Source of the DNA: an uncultured Flavobacteriaceae bacterium
GTDB taxonomy: Bacteria; Bacteroidota; Bacteroidia; Flavobacteriales; Flavobacteriaceae
Length of the DNA: 64,000 nucleotides
Assembly: GCA_943842625.1 (NCBI GenBank)
Contig: CALTCK010000001.1
Coordinates: forward strand, 1 to 64,000
Reading direction: 5' to 3'
Below the pieces are notes generated by a model. The model was not told where the DNA came from, made no database searches, and saw only the letters and a list, made by a program, of their open reading frames with translations. Position numbers and translations under genes: made by a program. This document shows, one piece after another, positions 19,827 through 29,236 of the stretch (position 1 is its first letter; the number at the start of each line of letters is the position of its first letter).

Positions 19827-21800
19827 TTACAATACTCTATTTAATTTGTCGGACAACAACTTTTTGAGTGCAGTATATTCAAGAGTTTCTTTCAGCGTTT
19901 CTTTTTTTAAGCTCTCATCTTTTATATTTTTGATCTCTTTAGCCAACTCATTAATTTTCATCGAAATTAAGTATCGTCGTAAATTAAAAATAGTTTCGCT
20001 TACCACTTGAGAAATAGTTTGATTTTTATCTTTTACATATATTTCTCGTCCTGTCCAGTTATGTAATTCATATCGTTCACTATCAAATAAAATATGGGTA
20101 ATCAATTCTGCTTTTTCTAGAGGTAACTTTCTTATTAATCGTTCTGCTTTAAAATTTTGAGAAGTATTTAATTCCTTAATAATGAGCTGATACATCTCTT
20201 TAAAACTCTCGTTTGCAAATTCAGTTTCATCTTCTTGAAGATCTAAATATATTTTTTCAAACACCTTAGATTTTATTATTTCTGATGTATGAGATATTTC
20301 TCCTTCATCGTTAATCTCAATTGAAATTTCTTCGAATTCTTCTTCTTTAACACCATATATTAATAGTAATTCAATTATTTTTTTTTCTAACTCGAATTGA
20401 TGATCTACTTTTTTAAATGATTGTTTTTCAGAGGAAATCACATTAAATGGAACATTCTTTTTTTGAAGTTGCTTACTTAATTCTTTGTTCTGTTTTTTTA
20501 ATTTTTGAGCTAACGAACTGTAAAGAGTTGATTCTTCAATATTCATTAACCTTGAACATTCTTGAATATAAATTTCCTTTTTTATATCATCCGGTATTTT
20601 AGAAATACTAGTAATTATTTCGTGAACCGTATTCGCTTTTTTAATAGGGTCATTATCTGCTACTTTTACCAGTAAGTTTGCTTTAAAAGTTATGAAATCT
20701 TTAGAATTTTCATTCAAGTATTCTTTCAAGACCTCTATGGAATTATTTTTTGCGAAACTATCAGGATCCTCTCCTTCTGGGAAGGTGCAAACTTTTACAT
20801 TCATTCCTTGTTCGAGGATTAAATCAATCCCCCTTATAGAAGCTCTTAAACCAGCATCATCTCCATCGTATAAAACAGTTATGTTTTTGGTTAATCTATT
20901 AATCAGTCTAATTTGGTTAGGAGTTAATGCAGTTCCTGAAGAGGAAACTACGTTGATAATTCCTGATTGATTGAACTGCAAAACATCTGTATATCCCTCC
21001 ACCAAATAGCAATTATCCTCTTTCGAAATGACACTTTTTGCCTGATATAAGCCATATAAAACGTCACTTTTGTGGTAAATATCACTTTCTGGTGAATTTA
21101 AATATTTTGCAGCTTTTTTATCATTTGTTAATATTCTACCTCCAAAACCTAGGGTACGACCACTCATACTCTGAATCGGAAAAACAACTCGTCCCTTAAA
21201 ACGATCAAACTGTTTTTCGCCTTTAACTATTGTTAATCCTGTTTTTTCGAGAAACTCTAACTGATACCCTTTTTTTATAGCTGTATTGGTAAAAGCGTCC
21301 CATTTATCTAAAGAATATCCCAAAGAGAATTTTTCAATGGTTTCTTGTGTAAAGCCACGCTCTTTAAAATACGATAAACCAATCGCTTTTCCTTCTTCTA
21401 CATTTAGTAGGGTTTTATGAAAATATTCTTTAGCATAATCGCTAACAATGAATAAATTCTCTTTTTGTGTGGCTTTTTCTTTTTGCTCATCTGTTCTTTC
21501 CGTTTCCTCAACTTCAATACCGTATTTATTTGCTAGGTATTTTATTGCTTCTGGATAACTAAAATGTTCATGTTCCATTAAAAAAGAAACGACACTTCCA
21601 CCTTTACCACTTGAAAAATCTTTCCATAATTGCTTTGCAGGAGAAACCATAAAGCTTGGTGTCCGCTCATCACTAAAAGGACTTAATCCTTTAAAATTAC
21701 TTCCCGATTTTTTTAAAACAACAAAATCACCAATCACCTCCTCTACGCGAGCAGTTTCAAATACATTATCTATAGTTGTTTGTGAAATCATCTTTACCAT
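19827..21800 (-). CDS. dnaG: DNA primase DnaG lacking zinc ligands
   Basis: Synthesises RNA primers at the replication fork. The 657-residue product has an N-terminal zinc-ribbon-like domain, the RNA polymerase and TOPRIM core (VEGYTDVL, then LYDGDDAGLR) and a C-terminal helicase-interaction region. The usual zinc ligands C40, H43, C61, C64 are S40, S43, D61 and S64 here (GLSPFSDERTPSF; WKDFSSGKGG), so this domain probably folds without zinc. MISQTTIDNVFETARVEEVIG at 21791 is an alternative start three codons in. The gene converges with nadE. Confidence 0.96.
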   Translation of the reverse strand: MVKMISQTTIDNVFETARVEEVIGDFVVLKKSGSNFKGLSPFSDERTPSFMVSPAKQLWKDFSSGKGGSVVSFLMEHEHFSYPEAIKYLANKYGIEVEETERTDEQKEKATQKENLFIVSDYAKEYFHKTLLNVEEGKAIGLSYFKERGFTQETIEKFSLGYSLDKWDAFTNTAIKKGYQLEFLEKTGLTIVKGEKQFDRFKGRVVFPIQSMSGRTLGFGGRILTNDKKAAKYLNSPESDIYHKSDVLYGLYQAKSVISKEDNCYLVEGYTDVLQFNQSGIINVVSSSGTALTPNQIRLINRLTKNITVLYDGDDAGLRASIRGIDLILEQGMNVKVCTFPEGEDPDSFAKNNSIEVLKEYLNENSKDFITFKANLLVKVADNDPIKKANTVHEIITSISKIPDDIKKEIYIQECSRLMNIEESTLYSSLAQKLKKQNKELSKQLQKKNVPFNVISSEKQSFKKVDHQFELEKKIIELLLIYGVKEEEFEEISIEINDEGEISHTSEIIKSKVFEKIYLDLQEDETEFANESFKEMYQLIIKELNTSQNFKAERLIRKLPLEKAELITHILFDSERYELHNWTGREIYVKDKNQTISQVVSETIFNLRRYLISMKINELAKEIKNIKDESLKKETLKETLEYTALKKLLSDKLNRVL

Positions 21801-21914
21801 TCAAAGATGTGAAATTCTGATTGAAAAAATAAATTTTTAGAGAAACTTATTTATCAACAAAAAAGGTTTTATGAAAAATTTCTCAAAAAACATTATGATT
21901 TTGAAATTCAATGA

Positions 21915-22892
21915 TTATTTTTTTCTATCTATCACGTAATTAACCATTAGTTCTAACGATTCTTTATAATTTGAATCTGGATATTTTTGCAAAATAGCAA
22001 GTGCCATTTTTTGATATTCTTTCATTTTTGAAACAGCATAATCTAATCCACCTTTTTCCTTAACAAAATGAATTAATTCTTTCACTCTAACTTTATCGGT
22101 ATTGTAATTTTTAATTGAATTGACTACCCATTTTTTTTCTTTTTTAGAGCAATTATTTAGAGTATGGATTAAAGGAAGTGTCATTTTTTGCTCTTTAATA
22201 TCAATCCCTGTTGGTTTTCCGATTTTTTGGGTTCCATAATCAAAAAGGTCGTCTTTAATTTGAAATGCCATTCCAATATATTCACCAAATTGACGCATAT
22301 TTTCTACTTCTGTTTTAGAAGCCATCACAGATTGTGAACCCATTTCACAACACGCTGCTATAAGAGTTGCAGTTTTTTTTCGTATAATTTCAAAATAAAT
22401 ATTCTCTGTAATATCCAACTTCCTCGCTTTTTCTATTTGAAGAAGTTCTCCTTCACTCATTTCTCTTACTGCTGTTGAAATAATTTTTAGAAGATCAAAA
22501 TCACTATTATCGATGGAAAGCAATAAACCCTTAGACAATAAAAAATCCCCCACTAAAACTGCAATCTTATTTTTCCATAAAGCATTTATGGAAAAAAAAC
22601 CTCTTCTTTTATTACTCTCGTCTACTACGTCATCGTGCACTAAAGTTGCGGTATGTATCAGTTCGATAACAGACGCTCCTCGGTAAGTTCTATCATTTAC
22701 TTCACCATTATTAAACATTTTTGCGATTAAAAAAACAAACATTGGTCGCATTTGCTTTCCTTTTCTGTTAACCACATAATGGGTAATTCGATTTAGAAGA
22801 GATACTTTTGAATACATAGAAAGTTGAAATTTTTTTTCAAAAAGTTCCATTTCGTATTCAATTGGTTGTTTTATTTTGGAAACTATTTTCAT
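21915..22892 (-). CDS. Trans-polyprenyl diphosphate synthase
   Basis: Elongates farnesyl or geranylgeranyl diphosphate with isopentenyl diphosphate. The 325-residue product has the first Asp-rich motif DDVVDE (about 92-97), the second DDLFD (about 218-222) and GKQMRP for substrate binding. Sequence resembles the octaprenyl/solanesyl synthase group (IspB-like). In Flavobacteriaceae such enzymes make the side chain of menaquinone-6, so a hexaprenyl product is plausible but not shown by sequence. Confidence 0.9.
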   Translation of the reverse strand: MKIVSKIKQPIEYEMELFEKKFQLSMYSKVSLLNRITHYVVNRKGKQMRPMFVFLIAKMFNNGEVNDRTYRGASVIELIHTATLVHDDVVDESNKRRGFFSINALWKNKIAVLVGDFLLSKGLLLSIDNSDFDLLKIISTAVREMSEGELLQIEKARKLDITENIYFEIIRKKTATLIAACCEMGSQSVMASKTEVENMRQFGEYIGMAFQIKDDLFDYGTQKIGKPTGIDIKEQKMTLPLIHTLNNCSKKEKKWVVNSIKNYNTDKVRVKELIHFVKEKGGLDYAVSKMKEYQKMALAILQKYPDSNYKESLELMVNYVIDRKK

Positions 22893-22921
22893 TTACTAAA
22901 TAAAAATATATAAAATTTGTT

Positions 22922-23965
22922 TTACTTTTTATTGGCCAACTGCCCACAAGCAGCGTCTATATCTTTTCCTCGACTTCTTCTTACTGTAACAGGAATTCTG
23001 TTTTTTTCTAAGGCATGAATATAAGTATCTGTCACCCTTTTCGAGGCTTGCTTAAAAGAGTCGTCATCGATAGTGTTGTATTCAATTAAGTTCACTTTAC
23101 AAGGTACTTGTTTACAATACCTTACTAAGGCATCAATATCTTCACGCGTATCGTTGATTCCTTCCCAAATAACATATTCATAGGTAATTCTCTGATTGGT
23201 TTTTTCATACCAATATTGAAGAGATTCTTTTAAATCGATTAACGTAAACTTTGTTGCGAAAGGCATGATTTGTATTCTTTTTTCTTGAATTGCTGAATGT
23301 AGAGATACTGCTAAATTAAACTTTACCTTGTCATCAGCTAACTTTTTTATCATTTTTGGTATACCAGAAGTCGAAACCGTAATTCTTTTTGGAGACATTC
23401 CTAAGCCTTCTTCTGAAGTAATCTTATCTATTGACTTCAACACATTATTATAATTCATTAAAGGTTCTCCCATTCCCATAAAAACAATATTAGAAAGTGG
23501 TTTAGAATGATAAAGTCTACTTTCCTGATCAATAGCTTTAACTTGATCATAAATTTCGTCAGGGTTTAAGTTTCTCATTTTTTTTAACTTGGCAGTCGCA
23601 CAAAACTTACAATCTAGACTACAACCAACTTGAGTTGAAACACAGGCTGTCGTTCTATTTAGGGTGGGAATTAAAACTGATTCAACAATTAAACCGTCAA
23701 AGAGTTTTACTGCATTTTTGATCGTACCGTCTTTACTTTTTTGTAAACTGTCAACCTCAACATGGTTAATTACAAAGTGATTTTTAAGAACCTGCCTAGT
23801 ATCTTTTGAAATATTAGACATATCATCAAATTGATGAGCTCCTTTATTCCATAGCCATTCATAAACTTGATTTCCTCTAAATTCTTGATCTCCTATTTCT
23901 GTGAAAAATAGTCTCAATTCATCTTTAGAGAGGGCTCTTATGTCCTTTTTCTTTAATTTCATCAA
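22922..23965 (-). CDS. rlmN: Dual-specificity RNA C2-adenine methyltransferase RlmN
   Basis: Radical SAM enzyme that methylates C2 of A2503 in 23S rRNA and A37 of some tRNAs. The 347-residue product carries the cluster motif CSLDCKFC (Cys115, 119, 122), the GMGEPLMN loop, and a C-terminal Cys (about 341, DIDAACGQL) expected for the methyl-transfer mechanism. Length is typical. It lies 29 bp upstream of the polyprenyl synthase gene on the same strand. Confidence 0.96.
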   Translation of the reverse strand: MMKLKKKDIRALSKDELRLFFTEIGDQEFRGNQVYEWLWNKGAHQFDDMSNISKDTRQVLKNHFVINHVEVDSLQKSKDGTIKNAVKLFDGLIVESVLIPTLNRTTACVSTQVGCSLDCKFCATAKLKKMRNLNPDEIYDQVKAIDQESRLYHSKPLSNIVFMGMGEPLMNYNNVLKSIDKITSEEGLGMSPKRITVSTSGIPKMIKKLADDKVKFNLAVSLHSAIQEKRIQIMPFATKFTLIDLKESLQYWYEKTNQRITYEYVIWEGINDTREDIDALVRYCKQVPCKVNLIEYNTIDDDSFKQASKRVTDTYIHALEKNRIPVTVRRSRGKDIDAACGQLANKK

Positions 23966-23999
23966 ACAAAAATATTATAAATACTAAGCAAAAAATAAT

Positions 24000-24031
24000 A
24001 AAAAGCCTCTTTTGTACTAAAGAGGCTTTTT
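24000..24031 (-). terminator. Rho-independent terminator after the secreted protease
   Basis: A 12-bp perfect stem (AAAGAGGCTTTT with its complement, 24001-24012 and 24019-24030) and 6-nt loop lie 21 bp beyond the protease stop, with a T-rich tract on the minus strand. Confidence 0.85.
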
Positions 24032-24051
24032 ATTATTTAAATCAATTATTT

Positions 24052-25713
24052 TTATCTACTTATGATTATTTTTTTTGTGGAACTAATATTGGTATCTAAA
24101 TTTAATAAATATAAAAAATAAATACCTTCTTTTAAATACTCAACGTTGATAACGTTAATGGTATTAGACATATCTCCCGAGTATACCTTTTGACCTTGTA
24201 AATTATAAAAACAAAACTCCAAATTAGGATACCTATTATTTATAATTGAAATGGAAGTAGTTGCAGGATTAGGATATATATCTAACGTTCCAGTATCATC
24301 GAACTCTTGAGTGCTTAAAACATTTTGAAGTGTCTCTGTAGTTGTCTGACCAGTATTATTTGGATCTAACCAGTCTTTCAATCTTGTGGCTGATGTTTGT
24401 CCAGCTTCCCAAGATATTCCTAATCTTCCGTAGATATCGTAGTCCTTATTATTTTCAATACCATCACAAAAAGCTTGACCAGCATATAATTGCCCTATAA
24501 TTTTTCCATCTTCGTTAAAAAGTGGTGAACCAGAAGAACCACTCTCAGTTGTTCCAATTTCCCAACCCTCACCTGTACCAACAGAGACGCCTCCTATGAG
24601 CCATACCTCTATTCCATTAGCATTTTCTTTTACAGCTCCAGAATCATCTCTACAAATTTTCATAATATCACCGTTTGGATGATGAATACCAACTTCCATA
24701 GATGGTAAGTTATCGGTGTTATCCCAACCAGCAAAAGCTACATCCCATGAACTAGGAATTTCGTTATATAACTTAACCAAAGCAAAATCACTTAGGCTAT
24801 TATTAGCTATTAATTCAGCTCCACTCATTGTGAAGTTTGTCTGAATATCTAAACTTTCTTCTTCAGAGGCACACACTGGACTTGGACTCATCCAATTAAA
24901 TCGTACGGACCAAAAAGAAGGGTTACTAAACTCTAAACAATGATTTGCAGTAAGTAAATATGGGGTTTTGTCATTTAAAGTGGTATTGATTAAAGAGGAT
25001 GAACATAAAAAACCATTACCCAAATTAAGCAATGCGACTGCCTTTTTTATGACATCTTTTTTTTCATCAAAATCACTACCAATCGGGCAATTTACATCAT
25101 AATTACAATCACCAGAGTCGTTTAATCCCCTGGAATTGTTTTCAATCATTTGATGTACTTGCCCCATTCTATAACCGTGAATTAAACTTCCTATCTCTAA
25201 TTGAGCAGTTTCATCAGTATTTACAGGCTCATAATATTCTATCCAAATAATTTCTCCTGAAACAAACCAAGAGCCTAATTGTTTATTTTCTCTATTTTGT
25301 TTTTTTGTGTATGTTTTAGAAAAATCTGTTCGTTCATCGTTATATAAATGTAACATAGCCCCATCTGGCAAATTGAAATCATTAAAATTGACACTCAAAT
25401 TAACTGCATCTGGCGACCAAATAGCCACTTGCCAAATTCTTCCACGATTATTATCCAATTCCATCCACTCTCCATCGTTTTCTAGATTTAAAACAAGTGG
25501 TCTAGAAATTCCATATCTCCAGGGTAAACTTTTGTCTAAATCGTTAATTTCATCTTCTGCAATTATTTCATCTAAATATAGTGGAGGGAGTTCAATAGGA
25601 GTTATACTGCTTCTGAGGTTATATTGCAAACTCATAGGAAGTATCCTATTTTCATCTTGTGCAAAAGATAAAACAGATATCAACAAGGAAATTATAAGAA
25701 TGTTTCTCTTCAA
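24052..25713 (-). CDS. Secreted trypsin-like serine protease with T9SS sorting domain
   Basis: The 553-residue product has a signal peptide (MKRNILIISLLISVLSFAQ), a roughly 170-residue N-terminal pro-like beta region, and a chymotrypsin-fold catalytic domain. Catalytic residues appear as LLTANHC (His), LSDFALVKL (Asp) and ESGSSGSPLF (Ser), resembling lysyl endopeptidases. The last 80 residues (LDIYPNPATTSISI to TKKIIISR) are a type A T9SS C-terminal sorting domain, so the enzyme should pass through the T9SS encoded partly by gldKLMN at 59.9-64 kb. Substrate preference is not established. Confidence 0.9.
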   Translation of the reverse strand: MKRNILIISLLISVLSFAQDENRILPMSLQYNLRSSITPIELPPLYLDEIIAEDEINDLDKSLPWRYGISRPLVLNLENDGEWMELDNNRGRIWQVAIWSPDAVNLSVNFNDFNLPDGAMLHLYNDERTDFSKTYTKKQNRENKQLGSWFVSGEIIWIEYYEPVNTDETAQLEIGSLIHGYRMGQVHQMIENNSRGLNDSGDCNYDVNCPIGSDFDEKKDVIKKAVALLNLGNGFLCSSSLINTTLNDKTPYLLTANHCLEFSNPSFWSVRFNWMSPSPVCASEEESLDIQTNFTMSGAELIANNSLSDFALVKLYNEIPSSWDVAFAGWDNTDNLPSMEVGIHHPNGDIMKICRDDSGAVKENANGIEVWLIGGVSVGTGEGWEIGTTESGSSGSPLFNEDGKIIGQLYAGQAFCDGIENNKDYDIYGRLGISWEAGQTSATRLKDWLDPNNTGQTTTETLQNVLSTQEFDDTGTLDIYPNPATTSISIINNRYPNLEFCFYNLQGQKVYSGDMSNTINVINVEYLKEGIYFLYLLNLDTNISSTKKIIISR

Positions 25714-25795
25714 AATATATGTTTGAGCGTATTATAATTTACTAATGTAGTTTAATCTGACGTAAATTAAAAATCAAAACGTGCATATACTAAAA

Positions 25796-25819
25796 AAACC
25801 TCTATTGCAATAGAGGTTT
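25796..25819 (-). terminator. Rho-independent terminator after queA
   Basis: A perfect 24-bp palindrome (AAACCTCTATTG and its complement), followed by a T run on the minus strand, 23 bp beyond the queA stop. Confidence 0.85.
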
Positions 25820-25842
25820 AAAAATTTTATGTTTTTATGGTA

Positions 25843-26898
25843 TTAGATGATTAACATTGCATCACCATATGTATAAAATCGATACTTTTCTTTAATTGCA
25901 ATATCATAAGCCTCTCTAACAAAATCGTGACCTGCGAATGCAGAAACCATCATCATTAATGTTGATTTAGGTGTATGGAAGTTAGTTACCATCATATTAG
26001 CTATACTGAAATCGTATGGTGGGAAAATAAATCTATTTGTCCAACCATCGTAAGCATTTAATGTTCCGTTTGATGAAACCGAACTTTCTAGTGATCTCAT
26101 AACCGTTGTCCCAACAGCACAGATTCTTCTTTTTTCTTTAATTCCTTTATTGATAATATTTTCTGCAATAGGATCGATATGAAATTCTTCAGAATCCATT
26201 TTATGCTTCGATAAATCCTCAACTTCTACAGAGCTAAAAGTTCCTAATCCAACGTGCAAAGTTACCTCTGCAAAATTAACACCTTTGATTTCAAGACGTT
26301 TCAGTAAATGCTTTGAGAAATGTAATCCAGCTGTTGGAGCTGCAACAGCTCCTTCATTTTTGGCAAAAATAGTTTGGTATCTTTCTTTATCTTCAGGCTC
26401 CACGTCTCTTTTTATATACTTTGGAAGTGGAGTTTCTCCTAATTCAGTTAATTTTCTTCTAAAATCTTCGTAAGGACCATCGAATAAAAAACGAAGTGTC
26501 CTTCCTCTAGAAGTTGTATTGTCAATAACTTCTGCTACCAAAGAATCGTCTTCTCCAAAGTATAACTTATTTCCAATTCTAATTTTACGAGCTGGATCTA
26601 CTAAAACATCCCATAAGCGTGTCTCTTTGTTTAACTCTCTTAAAAGAAAAACCTCGATACGGGCTCCTGTTTTTTCTTTATTTCCAAATAACCTAGCCGG
26701 AAAAACTTTTGTGTTATTTAAAACTAAAACATCATCTTCTCTAAAATAATCTTTTAAGTCCTTGAACATTTTATGTTCAATCGTTTTATCTTTTCTATTC
26801 AACACCATTAAACGAGACTCATCTCTGTTAGTAGCTGGATATTCTGCCAATAAATCTTCAGGCAGTTCAAAATTAAACTTTGAAAGTTTCATTCCCAT
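25843..26898 (-). CDS. queA: S-adenosylmethionine:tRNA ribosyltransferase-isomerase QueA
   Basis: Transfers and isomerises the ribosyl group of SAM onto preQ1-modified tRNA to make epoxyqueuosine. The 351-residue product starts [21 protein letters not shown] (alternative start at residue 3, 26892) and contains [29 protein letters not shown] and NFHTPKSTL, all typical of QueA. It has its own promoter (26928-26959) and its own terminator, so it appears monocistronic. Confidence 0.96.
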   Translation of the reverse strand: MGMKLSKFNFELPEDLLAEYPATNRDESRLMVLNRKDKTIEHKMFKDLKDYFREDDVLVLNNTKVFPARLFGNKEKTGARIEVFLLRELNKETRLWDVLVDPARKIRIGNKLYFGEDDSLVAEVIDNTTSRGRTLRFLFDGPYEDFRRKLTELGETPLPKYIKRDVEPEDKERYQTIFAKNEGAVAAPTAGLHFSKHLLKRLEIKGVNFAEVTLHVGLGTFSSVEVEDLSKHKMDSEEFHIDPIAENIINKGIKEKRRICAVGTTVMRSLESSVSSNGTLNAYDGWTNRFIFPPYDFSIANMMVTNFHTPKSTLMMMVSAFAGHDFVREAYDIAIKEKYRFYTYGDAMLII

Positions 26899-26927
26899 AG
26901 TTGTTGTAATTTAAAAATTAAAGATTG

Positions 26928-26959
26928 CAAATATACAATCTGAATGTAGGGGTTGTCAA
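26928..26959 (-). promoter_or_regulatory. Bacteroidota-type promoter of queA
   Basis: On the minus strand TTGAC begins at 26959, and TATATTTGC follows after a 21-bp spacer (26928-26935), an almost ideal -33/-7 pair. The queA ATG is 29 bp downstream of the -7 box. Confidence 0.7.
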
Positions 26960-26974
26960 GTAAAAGGCAACTTA

Positions 26975-28204
26975 TTATTTAATTAATACTTTACCTCCAA
27001 TTTTTTGAAGGTCTTTCCAAAAAGTCTTATATGATTTTGAAACCACATTTGGATTGTTAATGATGATGGGGACTTTTAAATAAAGGGGAGCAAATGACAT
27101 CGCCATTCTATGGTCTTCATAGGTATCAATAACTATATTTTTATTGATAGTTTTACGTTGCTTTAAAAACAAACTCTTTTCAGTAATCGTTAACACCGCT
27201 CCTAATTTTTGCAATTCAACTTTTAGAGCTAATAACCTATCAGTTTCTTTGATTTTTAAAGTTTTTAATCCCGTTAACTCACAGGAAATTCCTAAACCAA
27301 AACAAGTAACCGCAATAGTTTGTGCAATATCTGGAGTTTCAATTAGATTAAAGCTTAAAAAATTTTCAATCTTTTTTTGATTTTTTCTTAAAGTAATAGA
27401 GTTATCAGTCTCATTAAAAATCGTGTCTACCCCTATTTTTTTGTAGAAATCAACTACTTTTGAATCACCTTGAATACTGTCTCTCTTAAAAGTTTTTAAA
27501 GTGATTTCCAAATGTTCAGAAAGTGCAACCAAACTATAATAATAGGATGCTGAACTCCAGTCTGATTCTATATTAATTGTAACATCTTTAATTGTCTTTG
27601 TAGAAGTAATTTTAATAATATTATTGTTTAGAGTACAACATATCCCGATTCTACATAATAGTTCTAGGGTCATTTTTATGTAGGGAACGGAGGTGATTTT
27701 ATTTTTTAAAGTAATTGTCAGTCCTCTAGGAAGTGAGGGAGCTATTAACATTAAGGCAGAAATATATTGACTACTAATGTTTGCATCTATCGATAATGAA
27801 TCTAGAACCAATTCTTTACCATTAATTTTTAATGGCGGGTATCCATTATTTCTTACATAAGAAATATCTGCTCCTATCAATCTTAAAGTATCTACCAATA
27901 TTTTTATTGGTCTTTCTTGCATTCTTTTACTTCCAGTAAGAGTAAGCTCGATATCTTTTTTTGAAGCAAAAAAACCTGTTAAAAAACGCATAGCAGTTCC
28001 TGCATGATGCACATCTACAATCCCATTTTTCGCTTCAATTCCTCTGCTTAGAGCTATAGTATCATCGCAGTTAGATAAATTATGTAAAAATATATTTGGA
28101 TATATTTTTTTTAAGATTAAAAGCCTATTTGATTCACTTTTAGACCCAGGAACAGTAACCGATACGGTTTTATTTTCGATGGTGTTGGTTAAATATACTT
28201 TCAA
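26975..28204 (-). CDS. aroA: 3-phosphoshikimate 1-carboxyvinyltransferase (EPSP synthase)
   Basis: Sixth step of the shikimate pathway: joins phosphoenolpyruvate to shikimate 3-phosphate. The 409-residue product has PGSKSESNRLLIL (about 20-32), HHAGTAMRFLTGFFA (a variant of the NAGTAMRPL motif), GSKRMQERPI and the C-terminal DHRMAMSFAPL. The NAGT motif is replaced by HAGT, common in Bacteroidota enzymes. It is downstream of two small genes and dtd on the same strand, in a run with other aromatic-pathway genes. Confidence 0.95.
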   Translation of the reverse strand: MKVYLTNTIENKTVSVTVPGSKSESNRLLILKKIYPNIFLHNLSNCDDTIALSRGIEAKNGIVDVHHAGTAMRFLTGFFASKKDIELTLTGSKRMQERPIKILVDTLRLIGADISYVRNNGYPPLKINGKELVLDSLSIDANISSQYISALMLIAPSLPRGLTITLKNKITSVPYIKMTLELLCRIGICCTLNNNIIKITSTKTIKDVTINIESDWSSASYYYSLVALSEHLEITLKTFKRDSIQGDSKVVDFYKKIGVDTIFNETDNSITLRKNQKKIENFLSFNLIETPDIAQTIAVTCFGLGISCELTGLKTLKIKETDRLLALKVELQKLGAVLTITEKSLFLKQRKTINKNIVIDTYEDHRMAMSFAPLYLKVPIIINNPNVVSKSYKTFWKDLQKIGGKVLIK

Positions 28205-28206
28205 AA

Positions 28207-28446
28207 CTAAAGTTCTGTCTTTAAGATTTTTGCTCGAAACTTACCAAAGGTTACCAGAAATCCATAAATAAAACTTCCAAGAAAAAGTCCAAATACAAAT
28301 AAATAAGGATTGGTTATAGCGGAAAAAAATTCTATTTTAAATCCCTCAATTGCCCACTTAACAATAACAAACAGGAAAGAAAAAACTATCCCAAGAGAGA
28401 AAACCGACCTCCAAAAGCCTGTAGTTGAAATAACTTTTTTAAACAT
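28207..28446 (-). CDS. Small two-helix membrane protein
   Basis: A 79-residue protein with two clear membrane helices (about 12-32, FWRSVFSLGIVFSFLFVIVK; and about 46-66, PYLFVFGLFLGSFIYGFLV) and basic ends. No family assignment is possible by eye. It starts at the base where the MazG-like gene ends (1-bp overlap at 28446) and ends 2 bp before aroA, so it is embedded in the operon and probably expressed. Confidence 0.7.
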   Translation of the reverse strand: MFKKVISTTGFWRSVFSLGIVFSFLFVIVKWAIEGFKIEFFSAITNPYLFVFGLFLGSFIYGFLVTFGKFRAKILKTEL

Positions 28447-28772
28447 TATTTCAATTTTTTATTTTGATGGTGTCTATCATGATCTCGCTTCGTTTTAATC
28501 AGCATTTTTTTATCGAATGCTACCTGTAAATCAATTCCAGTTTGATTGGCTAGACACAAAACAACAAAAATAACATCAGCCAACTCCTCACCTAAATCTT
28601 TATTTTTATCACTTTCTTTTTCACTTTGTTCGCCATATCTACGAGCAATTATTCTAGCTACTTCACCTACTTCTTCAGTAAGTTGAGCCATATTTGTGAG
28701 TTCGTTAAAATAACGAACTCCATGTTTTTTTATCCATTTATCAACGACTAGCTGTGATTCTTTTAAATTCAT
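28446..28772 (-). CDS. MazG-like nucleotide pyrophosphohydrolase
   Basis: A 108-residue all-alpha NTP pyrophosphatase. The metal-binding helices show EEVGEVAR (about 33-40) and EELADVIFVV (about 63-72), the EExxE...ExxD pattern of MazG and related house-cleaning enzymes. The likely activity is hydrolysis of non-canonical or excess (d)NTPs to monophosphates; the exact substrate is unknown. It sits 2 bp downstream of dtd. Confidence 0.85.
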   Translation of the reverse strand: MNLKESQLVVDKWIKKHGVRYFNELTNMAQLTEEVGEVARIIARRYGEQSEKESDKNKDLGEELADVIFVVLCLANQTGIDLQVAFDKKMLIKTKRDHDRHHQNKKLK

Positions 28773-28774
28773 AA

Positions 28775-29227
28775 TTAATATTTATTTTTTGAGTCCATAA
28801 AGATCGTAACCGGACCCTCATTAATGAGGCTAACGTCCATGGTAGCTCCAAATTTTCCAGTTTGTATTTTTTTTCCTATTTCATTCTCTAATTGTAAAAT
28901 AAAATTATCATAAAGTACGGAAGCTATTTCTGGTCGGGCCGCTTTTATGTATGAGGGTCTATTCCCTTTTTTAGTTTTTGCTTGCAATGTAAACTGACTC
29001 ACTATAATTACATCACCATTTACATCTAAAATAGATTTATTCATAGCACCATTTTCATCACCAAAAATTCTGAGTCGGGCTATTTTACTAGCTAACCAAT
29101 TGATATCTTCTTGAGTATCTTCAGTTTCAATTCCTAATAAAATCAAATACCCTTTTTTTATTTCCGAAATAACTTTCTCATCTACAGAAACTGAGGCTTG
29201 TTTTACTAATTGAACTACAATTCTCAT
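28775..29227 (-). CDS. dtd: D-aminoacyl-tRNA deacylase
   Basis: Removes D-amino acids mischarged on tRNA. The 150-residue product begins MRIVVQLVKQASVSVDE and has the two active-site signatures SQFTLQA (about 79-85) and a C-terminal NEGPVTIFMDS, an NxGP-type motif. Length is typical. It lies 9 bp downstream of rsgA in the run pheA - DAHP synthase - rsgA - dtd, a common order in Flavobacteriia. Confidence 0.95.
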   Translation of the reverse strand: MRIVVQLVKQASVSVDEKVISEIKKGYLILLGIETEDTQEDINWLASKIARLRIFGDENGAMNKSILDVNGDVIIVSQFTLQAKTKKGNRPSYIKAARPEIASVLYDNFILQLENEIGKKIQTGKFGATMDVSLINEGPVTIFMDSKNKY

Positions 29228-29236
29228 ATGTATAAA

